Source of the DNA: an uncultured SAR116 cluster alpha proteobacterium
GTDB taxonomy: Bacteria > Pseudomonadota > Alphaproteobacteria > Puniceispirillales > Marisalimonadaceae
Direction: 5' to 3'
Assembly: GCA_902590245.1 (NCBI GenBank)
Contig: CACIWG010000004.1
Coordinates: 20,655 to 84,654, forward strand
Length of the DNA: 64,000 nt
Below are positions 55,833-64,000 of this stretch, piece by piece (within the stretch, counting starts at the first letter, position 1; every line of letters starts with the position of its first letter). The notes below the pieces were generated by a model. That model saw nothing but the letters and a program-made list of their open reading frames with translations, had not been told where the DNA came from and made no database searches. Both the position numbers and the translations under genes were made by a program.

Positions 55833-56335
55833 TTCCTTTTGTATAAAACTTCAGATCTGCAAATTTTACAAATAAGATTTTGTCTTTTTCTATAGGATGT
55901 TTGTTCCCAACATAAATTTGAACAATATTTTATCCATCCTGGTTTCGAAAAATTTAATGAATGGTATACTTGACCACTACAACCTATTGATAAAGCTTTT
56001 TTTTTCCAAATGTGATTATGACCTTGATTAGGTCCTACAAGAGCATGAGATATTTCATGTAATAGCGTATCATTTAAGTCAAAAGTAGATGAATTTCTTA
56101 AAAAATATATTGAAAACGAAAGTTCTTTCTTGGAATAAATACATGCACCAGCTCTTCTTTTCGCATAATCAAAAGTTATTTTCCAATCATTTAACTTAAA
56201 TTTTTGTAGTTCTAAATTTGCCTTATCATAAAAACTTTTAAACTCAGATTTATATTGATCAAATTTGTTTGTTGAAATATGTTTTTTATTTTTTCTTAAT
56301 TTAAGTTTATTGTTTTTAAATATATTAAACATCAT
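55784..56335 (-). CDS. SprT-like zinc metalloprotease-domain protein
   Basis: 183 aa from the double ATG at 56335/56332; the frame is open further upstream but would run into the ABC gene. The active site is HEISHALVG, with the third ligand in GHNHIWKKKA, as in SprT/SPRTN proteins. A C-terminal zinc-ribbon-like set (CSNLC and CKIC) follows. Eukaryotic relatives digest DNA-protein crosslinks; bacterial SprT is poorly known. It is divergent from the ABC ATPase by 22 nt and overlaps mce by 49 nt. Confidence 0.82.
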   Translation of the reverse strand: MMFNIFKNNKLKLRKNKKHISTNKFDQYKSEFKSFYDKANLELQKFKLNDWKITFDYAKRRAGACIYSKKELSFSIYFLRNSSTFDLNDTLLHEISHALVGPNQGHNHIWKKKALSIGCSGQVYHSLNFSKPGWIKYCSNLCWEQTSYRKRQNLICKICRSEVLYKRNYVSSNSTNVPDKSLG

Positions 56336-56357
56336 ACTGAAAGTTATTTGATCTGAA

Positions 56358-56993
56358 ATGTTAGAAATTAAAGATATTACATTTAGTTTTGATAAAAAAG
56401 AAAAAAAACCACTTGTTAAAAACTTAAGTTTTAAAGTTAAAAAAGGTGAAATACTTTTTGTTTCTGGCAAAAGTGGCCTTGGGAAATCTACTTTGTTAGA
56501 TTTAATTTCCGGATTTCATGACAACAATTTAATTTGGACAGGAAAAATATACCTTAATAAACTTGATATAACTAATGCTTCAATTCAAAGTAAAAATATT
56601 GGGTACATGTTACAAGATTATTTTTTATTTCCTCATTTTAATGTTAAAAATAATTTAATTTTTTCTCTACCAAAAGAGACAAAAAATAAAAAAGAACACG
56701 CACTTCATTTTTTGAAAAAAATTGATATGGTCAAATTCTCAAATCATTATCCATCTGAGCTTTCAGGAGGTCAAAAAGCAAGAATAGCTTGTCTAAGAGC
56801 TGTTATTTCTAATCCTGAAGCATTGTTATTAGATGAACCTTTTTCGTCATTAGATAAAACAACTATAAAATCATTTCAGAAATTTTTATTTGATTACGTT
56901 AAAGAACTCAACATTCCCTGTATAATTGTGTCACATAGATTGATAAAAAATATAAATAATTTTATAGAACTAAACATTTCAAAATTTACTTAA
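56358..56993 (+). CDS. Orphan ABC transporter ATP-binding protein
   Basis: 211 aa, a single nucleotide-binding domain: Walker A GKSGLGKST (37-45), Q-loop near MLQDYFLFP, signature LSGGQKAR and Walker B ALLLDEPFSSLD. It resembles the ThiQ/YnjD/Fbp type that serves importers. No permease or binding protein lies beside it, so its partner is encoded elsewhere or it has another role. It is followed by folE after 83 nt and may be monocistronic. Motifs are clear; the substrate is not. Confidence 0.85.
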   Translation: MLEIKDITFSFDKKEKKPLVKNLSFKVKKGEILFVSGKSGLGKSTLLDLISGFHDNNLIWTGKIYLNKLDITNASIQSKNIGYMLQDYFLFPHFNVKNNLIFSLPKETKNKKEHALHFLKKIDMVKFSNHYPSELSGGQKARIACLRAVISNPEALLLDEPFSSLDKTTIKSFQKFLFDYVKELNIPCIIVSHRLIKNINNFIELNISKFT

Positions 56994-57076
56994 AAAATAA
57001 ATTTAAAATAATTCAGTTGTTTTGGAATGTAAGTATGATACGTTTCTAATAAATTAAATTAAAAGGATTAATAATT

Positions 57077-57694
57077 ATGTCTTCATTTTCATCTGTTACT
57101 AAAGCTTTTAAAAGTAATGATACAAAAAGAGAAGTTACAATTGAGGAAGCTGAAAAAGCAGTTGAAACACTTTTAATATGGATTGGAGACGACCCTAAGA
57201 GAGAAGGTCTTTTAGAAACACCTAAAAGAGTTATTAAAGCCTTTAGAGAACACTTTTCTGGTTATAAAGAAAATCCATCAGAAATCCTTTCTAAGACATT
57301 TAAAGAAATTCAAGGTTATGATGATATCGTTGTTTTAAAGAAAATAGATTTTGAGAGTCATTGTGAACACCATATGCTTCCAATTATTGGCAATGCAAGT
57401 ATTGGATATTTACCTAATAAGAGTATAGTTGGAATATCAAAATTAGCAAGAATAGTCAATACATTTGCAAAACGTCTTCAAACACAAGAAATAATGACAT
57501 CTCAAATAATAAATGCGATCCATGATAATTTAAATCCAATTGGAGTTGGGGTAGTCATAGAAGCTGATCACCATTGTATGAAGACAAGAGGTGTTCATAA
57601 AAAAAATTCTTTAATGATAACTTCACAGTTTAAAGGGTCATTTTTAACTGACGAAAAGTTAAGAAACAGATTTTTGGACTTTATAAAAGATTAA
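57077..57694 (+). CDS. folE: GTP cyclohydrolase I
   Basis: 205 aa, normal for FolE. It opens GTP to dihydroneopterin triphosphate at the start of folate synthesis. Zinc and catalytic residues are in SHCEHHMLPI (C96, H98, H99) and DHHCMKTRGV. GDDPKREGLLETPKRV is the conserved N-terminal block. An AAAAGGA site precedes the ATG. It is followed 14 nt later by trkH, an unrelated gene. Confidence 0.96.
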   Translation: MSSFSSVTKAFKSNDTKREVTIEEAEKAVETLLIWIGDDPKREGLLETPKRVIKAFREHFSGYKENPSEILSKTFKEIQGYDDIVVLKKIDFESHCEHHMLPIIGNASIGYLPNKSIVGISKLARIVNTFAKRLQTQEIMTSQIINAIHDNLNPIGVGVVIEADHHCMKTRGVHKKNSLMITSQFKGSFLTDEKLRNRFLDFIKD

Positions 57695-57708
57695 ACCTAT
57701 AATTAACT

Positions 57709-59154
57709 ATGAAATTTCAACCTGTCATTAATTTAATAGGCTTGTTACTTTGTACTTTGTCAGTATTCATGCTGATACCTGGGTTTGTTGATTATATTCT
57801 TGGTGACGACGATTGGGCGGCATTTTTAGTATCATCATTTATAACCTTGTTTGTTGGAGCAGGCCTATATCTGTCTTCAAGGGACAATAACCCCGAACAC
57901 CTTGAACTAAGACAAGCTTTTCTATTAACAAATAGTGCATGGATTTCTATTTCAATTTTTGGATCATTACCTTTTTTATTTTCAAATTTAAGTTTAAATT
58001 TTATTGATGCATTTTTTGAATCAACATCTGGAATAACTACTACAGGATCTACTATTATAGCAAATCTTGAACAAGTTTCTTATGGTATACTCCTATGGAG
58101 AGCTCTTCTGCAATGGTTAGGCGGAATTGGAATAATTGTAATGGCTATTGCAATTTTACCAATGTTATCAATCGGAGGTATGCAGCTCTTTAAAACTGAA
58201 TCTTACGAAACACCAGATAAAATTATTCCTAGAGCCGCAATTTTTGCAAGTGGCATTAGTATTGTTTACATCATCTTAACTTCAATATGGGCTTTAATGC
58301 TATGGCTTGCTGGAATGCCAATATTTGACTCTATAACACATGCCATGTCAACTCTTGCTACTGGTGGGTATTCAACAAAATCAGAATCCTTAGGCGCATT
58401 CAATTCATTAAATATAGAAATAATTATTGTGTTTGGTATGATTGTTGGATCATTGCCTTTTATTCATTATTTATCAATCTTAAAAAGTGGATGGAAAAAT
58501 TTAATTAATGATCAACAAGTGAAATGGTTTTTGTTAATTTTATTTTTTTTGGTTTCAGTCGTTACATTCAACCTATATATAAATGGACAGAATTTTTTTT
58601 CATCACTAAGAGTTTCTTTTTTTAACGTAGTTTCAATTGTAACTGGTACAGGATTTGGTACTGACGATTTTGGCCAATGGGGAGGTTTTGCAACAACCTT
58701 ACTTTTAATTTTAATGTTTATGGGTGGATGTGCGGGGTCAACTACTTGTGGTCTAAGAATGGCAAGAGTTCTAGTTTTAATTGCTAATGCAAAAACACAA
58801 GTATTAAAACTTTTAACACCTCATGCAGTAATTATTCCTTATTATAATAAAAAACCAATTCCAGAATCTGTAACTGAATCTGTTATGGGGTTTTTCTTTT
58901 TGTATATACTTGTTTTTATTATCATCTCATGTCTACTTGGAAGTTTAGGATTAGATTTTATAACTTCATTATCTGGCGCAGCATCTGCTATAGGAAATGT
59001 TGGTCCTGGATTAGGTGAAATGATAGGACCAAACGGTACATATGCAGAAATACCTAACTTAGGTAAGTTAATTCTTTGTTCTGGAATGATATTAGGAAGA
59101 TTAGAAATTTTTGCAATCTTAGTAATGTTTACAGCATCATTTTGGAAAAAATAA
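57709..59154 (+). CDS. trkH: TrkH-type potassium uptake protein
   Basis: 481 aa integral membrane protein, full TrkH length. Four pore loops are visible: SGITTTGST, STLATGGYST, VTGTGFGTDDF and SAIGNVGPGLG. TrkH passes K+ together with a cytoplasmic NAD-binding gate, TrkA, which is not in the window. The protein ends without a gap against the convergent hslO stop. In streamlined marine bacteria Trk is often the only K+ importer, but that cannot be shown here. Confidence 0.95.
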   Translation: MKFQPVINLIGLLLCTLSVFMLIPGFVDYILGDDDWAAFLVSSFITLFVGAGLYLSSRDNNPEHLELRQAFLLTNSAWISISIFGSLPFLFSNLSLNFIDAFFESTSGITTTGSTIIANLEQVSYGILLWRALLQWLGGIGIIVMAIAILPMLSIGGMQLFKTESYETPDKIIPRAAIFASGISIVYIILTSIWALMLWLAGMPIFDSITHAMSTLATGGYSTKSESLGAFNSLNIEIIIVFGMIVGSLPFIHYLSILKSGWKNLINDQQVKWFLLILFFLVSVVTFNLYINGQNFFSSLRVSFFNVVSIVTGTGFGTDDFGQWGGFATTLLLILMFMGGCAGSTTCGLRMARVLVLIANAKTQVLKLLTPHAVIIPYYNKKPIPESVTESVMGFFFLYILVFIIISCLLGSLGLDFITSLSGAASAIGNVGPGLGEMIGPNGTYAEIPNLGKLILCSGMILGRLEIFAILVMFTASFWKK

Positions 59155-60033
59155 CTATTTTAAATCTTGTTTAGTATAAACCCTTTTTGTTTTGCAAAAT
59201 TCACAAACTACTTCAATTGATTTTTTATGATTGAACAAAAATGATATTTCTTTCTGGTCCATTGACTTTAACGTGTTTAAAACTCTTTCATTTGAACATT
59301 GACAATTATTATTTAGATTAATTTCATCAAAAATTTTTATTTCGTACTGTCCAAATAAGTTCAATAAAATTTGCTTTGATGTTTTTTTTATATTTAAAAA
59401 TTCTTCAGAATTCAAAGTTTCCAAGAACATTAACATTGTTTCCCAATCTTCATTTGGTTTTTCTAAGTTATTAAAGTCATTAATCTTAGGCATTAATTCT
59501 AATCTTATTGCGCCAGCAATATAATTCGAATTAGGTTCATATTTTTCATGATTGAAAATATTAAATAATTTAAAAAAAGATTTAACTTGTTCAGATGAAT
59601 TAAAATAAGAGTCAATTGCTTCTCTTATAGATTTACCTTTAATTTCGACTAAACCTTGGTAATTTTTAGAAAATTTTCCTTCCTTTATATTTAAAGCTAA
59701 AGTTCCATTTGACACAAGTCTCTCAAAAGGGAGATTTTCAACATTTTCAAAATCATTTACTGATATATAACCACGTATTGATGAATTATTGTTTACATCA
59801 ACAAAAATTGTTTTAATTATCCCCTCACTATGAATGTGAAGACTAAAAACACCATCATTTTTCATTCTAGAACCAATAGAAACAGTAATTGAAATAGAGT
59901 CAGCAAATATAGATTTTATATTTTTAGGTAGTGAATCATTAATAACTTGAGAAGCAACAGAACTTAATCGTACAATAGTACCTTTAATTTTATTATTAAT
60001 TTGAAAAGGAATTACTAAATTTTCTAAAATCAC
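59155..60033 (-). CDS. hslO: Redox-regulated chaperone Hsp33
   Basis: 292 aa. The C-terminal redox switch has CQC (in NNNCQCSNERV) and CEFC (VVCEFCKTKR), which bind zinc when reduced. Under oxidative stress the cysteines form disulfides and the protein holds unfolded clients. GRLVSN-like blocks are altered (LVSNGTLALNI). The GTG start at 60033 follows argF by 17 nt. The argD-argF-hslO order is common in alphaproteobacteria. Confidence 0.93.
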   Translation of the reverse strand: MILENLVIPFQINNKIKGTIVRLSSVASQVINDSLPKNIKSIFADSISITVSIGSRMKNDGVFSLHIHSEGIIKTIFVDVNNNSSIRGYISVNDFENVENLPFERLVSNGTLALNIKEGKFSKNYQGLVEIKGKSIREAIDSYFNSSEQVKSFFKLFNIFNHEKYEPNSNYIAGAIRLELMPKINDFNNLEKPNEDWETMLMFLETLNSEEFLNIKKTSKQILLNLFGQYEIKIFDEINLNNNCQCSNERVLNTLKSMDQKEISFLFNHKKSIEVVCEFCKTKRVYTKQDLK

Positions 60034-60050
60034 TATTAAACTTTTATAAA

Positions 60051-60941
60051 TTAACTTTTACAACAGTATTTTATTATAGATTTTTGTGCATGAACTCTAT
60101 TTTCTGCCTGATCAAAAACAACTGAAGATCTAGAATCTATCACTTCATCTGTAACTTCCATTCCTCTATATGCAGGAAGACAATGCATAAATATTGCATT
60201 TTTGTTGGCTAGTAACATTAGATCAGAGTTGACTTGAAATGGTTTAAAATGATCTACAGATTTATCTTTTTGATCTCCCATGGATACCCAAGTGTCAGTC
60301 ATTATACAGTCAGAATTTTTAGCAATATCATTAATATTTTCTGAAATTATCAGTTTATTATTTTGGTTTTTTAATAATTTAATAGTATTTTTTGACTCTG
60401 AGACAACACTTGGGCAAGCAATAGAAAAATTTATATCTAAAATTGCAGCTGCTTCTAACCAACTTTGAGTTACATTATTAAAATCTCCAAACCAAGAAAC
60501 TTTTTTATTTTTAAAATTACCAAACTTCTCTTTAAAAGTAACTAAATCTGCAATAACCTGGCAAGGGTGGCTATGATTTGTTAAAGCATTTATAATAGGT
60601 TTTGAAAAATTACTTGCAACTTCTTTCAAAATTGAATGTTCAAATGATCTGATAATTATGAAATCTATATATCTATCAAGGACTTTAGTACTGTCATGAA
60701 TACTTTCCCTTTCCCCAAATTTAAACTCATTTGAATTTAATATTAAAGAGTTTCCACCTAAATCATTAATGCAAACTTCAAACGAAATTCTTGTTCTAAG
60801 AGAGGGTTTTTCAAAAATCATTAAAACGTTTTTATTATTAAGAATTTTATCAGATCCATTCTTTTTTATTTCAATTGAATCATCAATAATTCTTTCTAAA
60901 TCTTTTTTAGAAAGATCTTTTATATCTAAAAAACTAGTCAT
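60051..60941 (-). CDS. argF: Ornithine carbamoyltransferase
   Basis: 296 aa, about normal for OTCase. It makes citrulline from ornithine and carbamoyl phosphate. The carbamoyl-phosphate motif is SLRTR (in EKPSLRTRISFEV), with HPCQ in NHSHPCQVIADL; the ornithine loop has HCLPA. The start overlaps the argD end by 8 nt, so both are translated from one message. The product feeds argG in this window. Confidence 0.95.
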   Translation of the reverse strand: MTSFLDIKDLSKKDLERIIDDSIEIKKNGSDKILNNKNVLMIFEKPSLRTRISFEVCINDLGGNSLILNSNEFKFGERESIHDSTKVLDRYIDFIIIRSFEHSILKEVASNFSKPIINALTNHSHPCQVIADLVTFKEKFGNFKNKKVSWFGDFNNVTQSWLEAAAILDINFSIACPSVVSESKNTIKLLKNQNNKLIISENINDIAKNSDCIMTDTWVSMGDQKDKSVDHFKPFQVNSDLMLLANKNAIFMHCLPAYRGMEVTDEVIDSRSSVVFDQAENRVHAQKSIIKYCCKS

Positions 60942-62151
60942 TTCTTTTATGTAACTCTAAAGATATCTCTTTTAACTTTAAAAAGGCTAAGTCAATCTCA
61001 TCAAATGATGTATTGAGCGGTGGTAAAATTCTAATAGTATTTTCTGCTGCACCAACCAACAAAAGGCCCTGTTTTAGTGCTTCTGTAGAAAAATCACCAA
61101 CAGAAACTTTCTCAGACAATTCAATGCCTCGCAAAAAACCATGTCCCTTAGCTTTTGCAAAAATAGGTTCATTGTGATTGTCTAAATTATTTCTTTCATC
61201 TTTAATGAGAGAATTTATTTTGTTATCTAAATACTTAATTTTTTCATTAAGAATTTCTAAAAATCCATCTTTAGTGATTAAATTTATCACTACCTCTGCA
61301 GCTCTCATTGCTAGAGGATTACCACCAAATGTACTTCCATGAGTTCCTGGGACCATGGCGTCACCTACTTCAGATTTTGCAAGAACTGCTCCAACTGGAA
61401 AGCCCCCTCCTAGTCCTTTTGCAAGTGCAATTATATCAGGTTCAATATTTTCATTTTGATAAGCAAATAAAGTTCCAGAACGACCCATGCCAATCTGGAC
61501 TTCATCAGATATAAGTAAAGAGCCATTCTCTTTTGTTAATTTCTCAACTTCTTTTAAATAGTTCGTTGGTGCTTTTCTAGCTCCACCTTCTCCTTGAACA
61601 GGTTCTATTAGTACAGCTGCTACTTTTTTATTTAATCTTTTTTTTAGATCTTCAATATCACCCCACTTTGCATGGCTGAACCCTGGAACTCTGGGCCCAA
61701 AACCTTCTCGAAAAAGGGGTCTATCATTAGCAGCAAGCATAGCTAGTGTTCTGCCATGAAATGCTCCTGTGACACATATAATCTCATCTCTTTCAATATC
61801 TTTTTTAGACCAAGCATATCTTCTTGCAACTTTTACCGCGCCTTCAGTAGCTTCTGCACCAGAATTACAAAAAAAAGCTTGATCTACACATGAATGTTTT
61901 ACTAGTAAACTTGCAACTTTATCTTGTTCTGGAATTTTATATAGGTTTGATACATGCCATAATTTAGAAGCTTGGTCTTGCAATGCATTAATTAAATCTG
62001 GATGAGAATGTCCAAAAGCATTTACAGCAATGCCAGTTGCATAATCTAAATATTTACTTCCATCTTCCGAAAATAGAAAACTACCTTTACCATGTGTAAA
62101 AGCAATATCAATTCGACCATATGTTTTCATTATGTCTGGACTTAAAGCCAT
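60934..62151 (-). CDS. argD: Acetylornithine aminotransferase
   Basis: 405 aa from the ATG at 62151, which has AAGGA 7 nt upstream; extending to 62199 would add 16 unlikely residues. It is a class III PLP enzyme that converts N-acetylglutamate semialdehyde to acetylornithine. SGAEATEGAVKVAR binds cofactor phosphate, ISDEVQIGMGRSG has the PLP-pairing Asp, and the Schiff-base lysine is in LAKGLGGGFP. It follows dcd by 40 nt. The substrate comes from argC, whose gene opens this window. Confidence 0.95.
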   Translation of the reverse strand: MALSPDIMKTYGRIDIAFTHGKGSFLFSEDGSKYLDYATGIAVNAFGHSHPDLINALQDQASKLWHVSNLYKIPEQDKVASLLVKHSCVDQAFFCNSGAEATEGAVKVARRYAWSKKDIERDEIICVTGAFHGRTLAMLAANDRPLFREGFGPRVPGFSHAKWGDIEDLKKRLNKKVAAVLIEPVQGEGGARKAPTNYLKEVEKLTKENGSLLISDEVQIGMGRSGTLFAYQNENIEPDIIALAKGLGGGFPVGAVLAKSEVGDAMVPGTHGSTFGGNPLAMRAAEVVINLITKDGFLEILNEKIKYLDNKINSLIKDERNNLDNHNEPIFAKAKGHGFLRGIELSEKVSVGDFSTEALKQGLLLVGAAENTIRILPPLNTSFDEIDLAFLKLKEISLELHKRND

Positions 62152-62191
62152 TTTAAAATCCTTAATTGAAAAATAATTATAATAATCTAAT

Positions 62192-63328
62192 TTATACAAA
62201 ATGTTTAGATAATTTTAAACCTTGGGATTGATAATTATTTTTGCCTTTTATCTCACCATATAATTTATCTGGGATATTTGACATAGGTTCATAAATTAAT
62301 CGACAAATAGTTTGTCCATCTTCAATTAAAAATGGGACATCATGCGATCTTACTTCAAGAACTGCTTTGGTATTGTTAGCATTTAATTCTGGAGAACCAA
62401 ATCCAGGATCAAAAAAGCCTGCATAATGAGCTCTGAATTCTCCAATATTAGTATCATAAGGTCGCATTTCAGCAGCTAGATTTTTTGGAACTGAAACTGA
62501 TTCTTTACTACACAATATATAAAAAGCATCTGGACTTAAAACTAAAGATCTATTTAGATTTTCTTTAGAAATTATTAAATCATCAACAGTTATCTTCTCC
62601 CAAAAAGAGGAGATTTTATAATTTTTAACTTTATCACAATCAATTAACTTTGAATGTTTTTTTGCTTTGTATCCTACAATACCATCAAAACCCTTTAAAT
62701 CAACGGATAAAGGTAATCCATTTTCTAATTTATCTGATAGTTCAGATGTTTCATTATTTTTTATCAAATCGTGTTTATGTTGAAGTTCAGCCATTTGTTT
62801 ATCGGTAAAACTTACATCACCAATTGAGAATCTTAATTGATTTAATCTAGTGCCAGTTCTAACAACTACTGAAAAAGTTCTTGGAGAAATTTCCAAATAT
62901 AAAGAACCTTTATACCCTTTTGGAACATTTTCAAACTGCTGTGTTCGATCAACAATTAAACGAGTAAAAACATCTAATCTTCCTGTTGAGCTTTTTGGAT
63001 TAGCCATGCCAGATATATTTTTTGGTAAATTTAGACCTTCTAATAATTTTACAATATATACACAACCACATTCTAAGACTGCACCATTTGACAAACTAAA
63101 TTCATGCATTGCTATTTGATTTAACTTCTCTTCAACTGTACTATTTTTGCCAGGTAAAAATGATGCTGGAACACGCCATGCTTTGAAACCTAACCTTAGA
63201 TCAATTGATGCTGGTTGAATTAGGTCATCATTGATATTCTCATTGCTAAACACGAAGTTTCGATCAATTAACTCTTTAATGTATTGAGAAGGTAAAACAC
63301 CATTTTTTTCATTACTTAAAAAGACCAT
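62192..63328 (-). CDS. dcd: dCTP deaminase, long alphaproteobacterial form
   Basis: 378 aa, about twice the E. coli Dcd. It makes dUTP from dCTP for thymidylate synthesis. Two tandem trimeric-dUTPase-like halves are visible: the first with QPASIDLRLG, SGMANPKSSTGRLDVF and RTGTRLNQLRF, the second with LSPDAFYILCSKESV and AHYAGFFDPGFG. This duplicated form is known in alphaproteobacteria. The catalytic half is not certain from reading alone. It precedes argD and follows the permease gene by 18 nt. Confidence 0.9.
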   Translation of the reverse strand: MVFLSNEKNGVLPSQYIKELIDRNFVFSNENINDDLIQPASIDLRLGFKAWRVPASFLPGKNSTVEEKLNQIAMHEFSLSNGAVLECGCVYIVKLLEGLNLPKNISGMANPKSSTGRLDVFTRLIVDRTQQFENVPKGYKGSLYLEISPRTFSVVVRTGTRLNQLRFSIGDVSFTDKQMAELQHKHDLIKNNETSELSDKLENGLPLSVDLKGFDGIVGYKAKKHSKLIDCDKVKNYKISSFWEKITVDDLIISKENLNRSLVLSPDAFYILCSKESVSVPKNLAAEMRPYDTNIGEFRAHYAGFFDPGFGSPELNANNTKAVLEVRSHDVPFLIEDGQTICRLIYEPMSNIPDKLYGEIKGKNNYQSQGLKLSKHFV

Positions 63329-63346
63329 TTATAATTCCACAATTGA

Positions 63347-64000
63347 CTATGATTTTAATCTATACCCACTATTAAGCACGTACCAAGCACAATAGCCTAA
63401 AATAAAATTGAAACCTAATAATATTATCAATGAGATATAAGGTGATATATCACTTACACCCAAAAAACCATATCTAAAACCATCTATTACATAAAAAAAA
63501 GGATTTGAATATGCTATTGGTTTTAAAAACTCAGGCAATCTTTCTATAGAGTAAAATGTTCCAGATAAAAAAGCTAAAGGTTGCACTACAAAATTTGAAA
63601 CAATTGCTAATTGATCAAACTTTTGAGCCCAAATACCTGCAATCATGCCTATACATGATAGAGCAAATCCTCCAGATATTAGAAAAATAATTGTCCAAAT
63701 ATAATTTATTGGTAAGTTTGTGATCCCAAGTATGAATAGTAATAAAAATGAAGCAATAAATACTATAATACCTCTCGTAATTCCAGCTAAATTATGAGCA
63801 GTAAAAATTTCTACCGAGCCTAAAGGTGCTAATAATAAATCTACAATCGATCCTGTAACCTTAGCAGTCATAAAAGCAGATGATGTATTTGCAAAGGCAT
63901 TTTGTAAAACACTCATCATCATGAGGCCAGGAATTAAAAAAGAAATATATGAAACACCTTTAATGCCTGCAGATCTATCAATTGCAATAGAAAATACAAC
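63347..64000 (-). CDS. ABC-2 type transporter permease, C-terminal part (cut by window edge)
   Basis: 218 residues are visible and the frame stays open to the right edge, so the N-terminus is missing. About five hydrophobic helices remain. IPGLMMMSVLQNAFANTSSA and FVVQPLAFLSGTFYSIERLP are typical of ABC-2 permeases of the YadH/DrrB/NodJ kind, which export lipids, drugs or polysaccharide. Its ATPase is probably encoded beyond the edge. The substrate is unknown. Confidence 0.9.
   Translation of the reverse strand, partial: VVFSIAIDRSAGIKGVSYISFLIPGLMMMSVLQNAFANTSSAFMTAKVTGSIVDLLLAPLGSVEIFTAHNLAGITRGIIVFIASFLLLFILGITNLPINYIWTIIFLISGGFALSCIGMIAGIWAQKFDQLAIVSNFVVQPLAFLSGTFYSIERLPEFLKPIAYSNPFFYVIDGFRYGFLGVSDISPYISLIILLGFNFILGYCAWYVLNSGYRLKS

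Noticed and set aside
1..64000. CRISPR arrays, insertion sequences, prophage or integrated elements
   Set aside because: No regularly spaced repeats, transposase, integrase, terminal inverted repeats or shift in gene density were seen.

Overview
The window is 64 kb of ordinary chromosome from a very AT-rich, tightly packed bacterium. Gene content points to the Alphaproteobacteria: a DUF3035/BamF lipoprotein, an IalB-family protein beside rlmN and argG, COQ7-type ubiquinone hydroxylase behind yqaA and dsbB, the long form of dCTP deaminase, and a MutL with its own endonuclease motif. Low GC, short spacers, many 4-nt gene overlaps and a wide set of biosynthetic genes suit a free-living, streamlined lineage of the marine SAR11/HIMB59/SAR116 type. 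The exact lineage is an inference; no rRNA gene is present to settle it.

Layout. 1-0.57 kb: 5' part of argC. 0.6-8.2 kb: pmbA, a tyrosine phosphatase and a lipid A/Kdo block (MsbA-like exporter, DUF374 acyltransferase, waaA, lpxK, LpxL-type acyltransferase). 8.2-19.3 kb: xseA, purD, tadA, rluB-like, rsmD, then a leftward operon ribF-ileS-lspA-bamF-mutL. 19.4-21.4 kb: mscS, chaC-like and CIA30. 21.4-29.3 kb: an M20 amidohydrolase, tRNA-Leu(CAA), yqaA-dsbB-coq7, an HNH protein, an esterase, moaA, a P1 peptidase, and pssA with psd. 29.4-31.2 kb: the only stretch of poorly recognised genes, namely a coiled-coil protein, an exported protein with three tandem Ig-like repeats, and a small acidic protein. 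31.2-41.5 kb: rhodanese, bioY, xdhC and a MobA-like transferase, an RND efflux pair, pckA, a UbiH-like flavoprotein and a glutathione peroxidase. 41.5-47.7 kb: Bax-inhibitor protein, rlmN, ialB, DUF3429, CPBP protease, argG, a 76-aa unknown and a quinone reductase. 47.7-55.8 kb: propionyl-CoA catabolism (prpE, mcm, pccA, pccB, with the epimerase divergent). 55.8-64 kb: SprT-like, an orphan ABC ATPase, folE, trkH, hslO-argF-argD, dcd, and a truncated ABC-2 permease.

How the genes work together. The lipid A block builds and exports Kdo-lipid A. Propionate or propionyl-CoA is taken to succinyl-CoA by prpE, pccAB, mce and a cobalamin-dependent mutase, and PEP carboxykinase can then draw the C4 acid into gluconeogenesis. 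Four arginine genes (argC, argG, argF, argD) lie in three places. moaA, xdhC and the MobA-like gene imply a molybdenum hydroxylase encoded elsewhere.

I found no phage, insertion sequence, CRISPR array or defence island. No gap without a gene exceeds about 165 bases; the longest holds the tRNA. The most notable signals are a pccB gene that seems to start at ATT, convergent genes that share a single TTAA as both stop codons, and the Ig-repeat locus near 30 kb. I see no convincing new multi-gene system.
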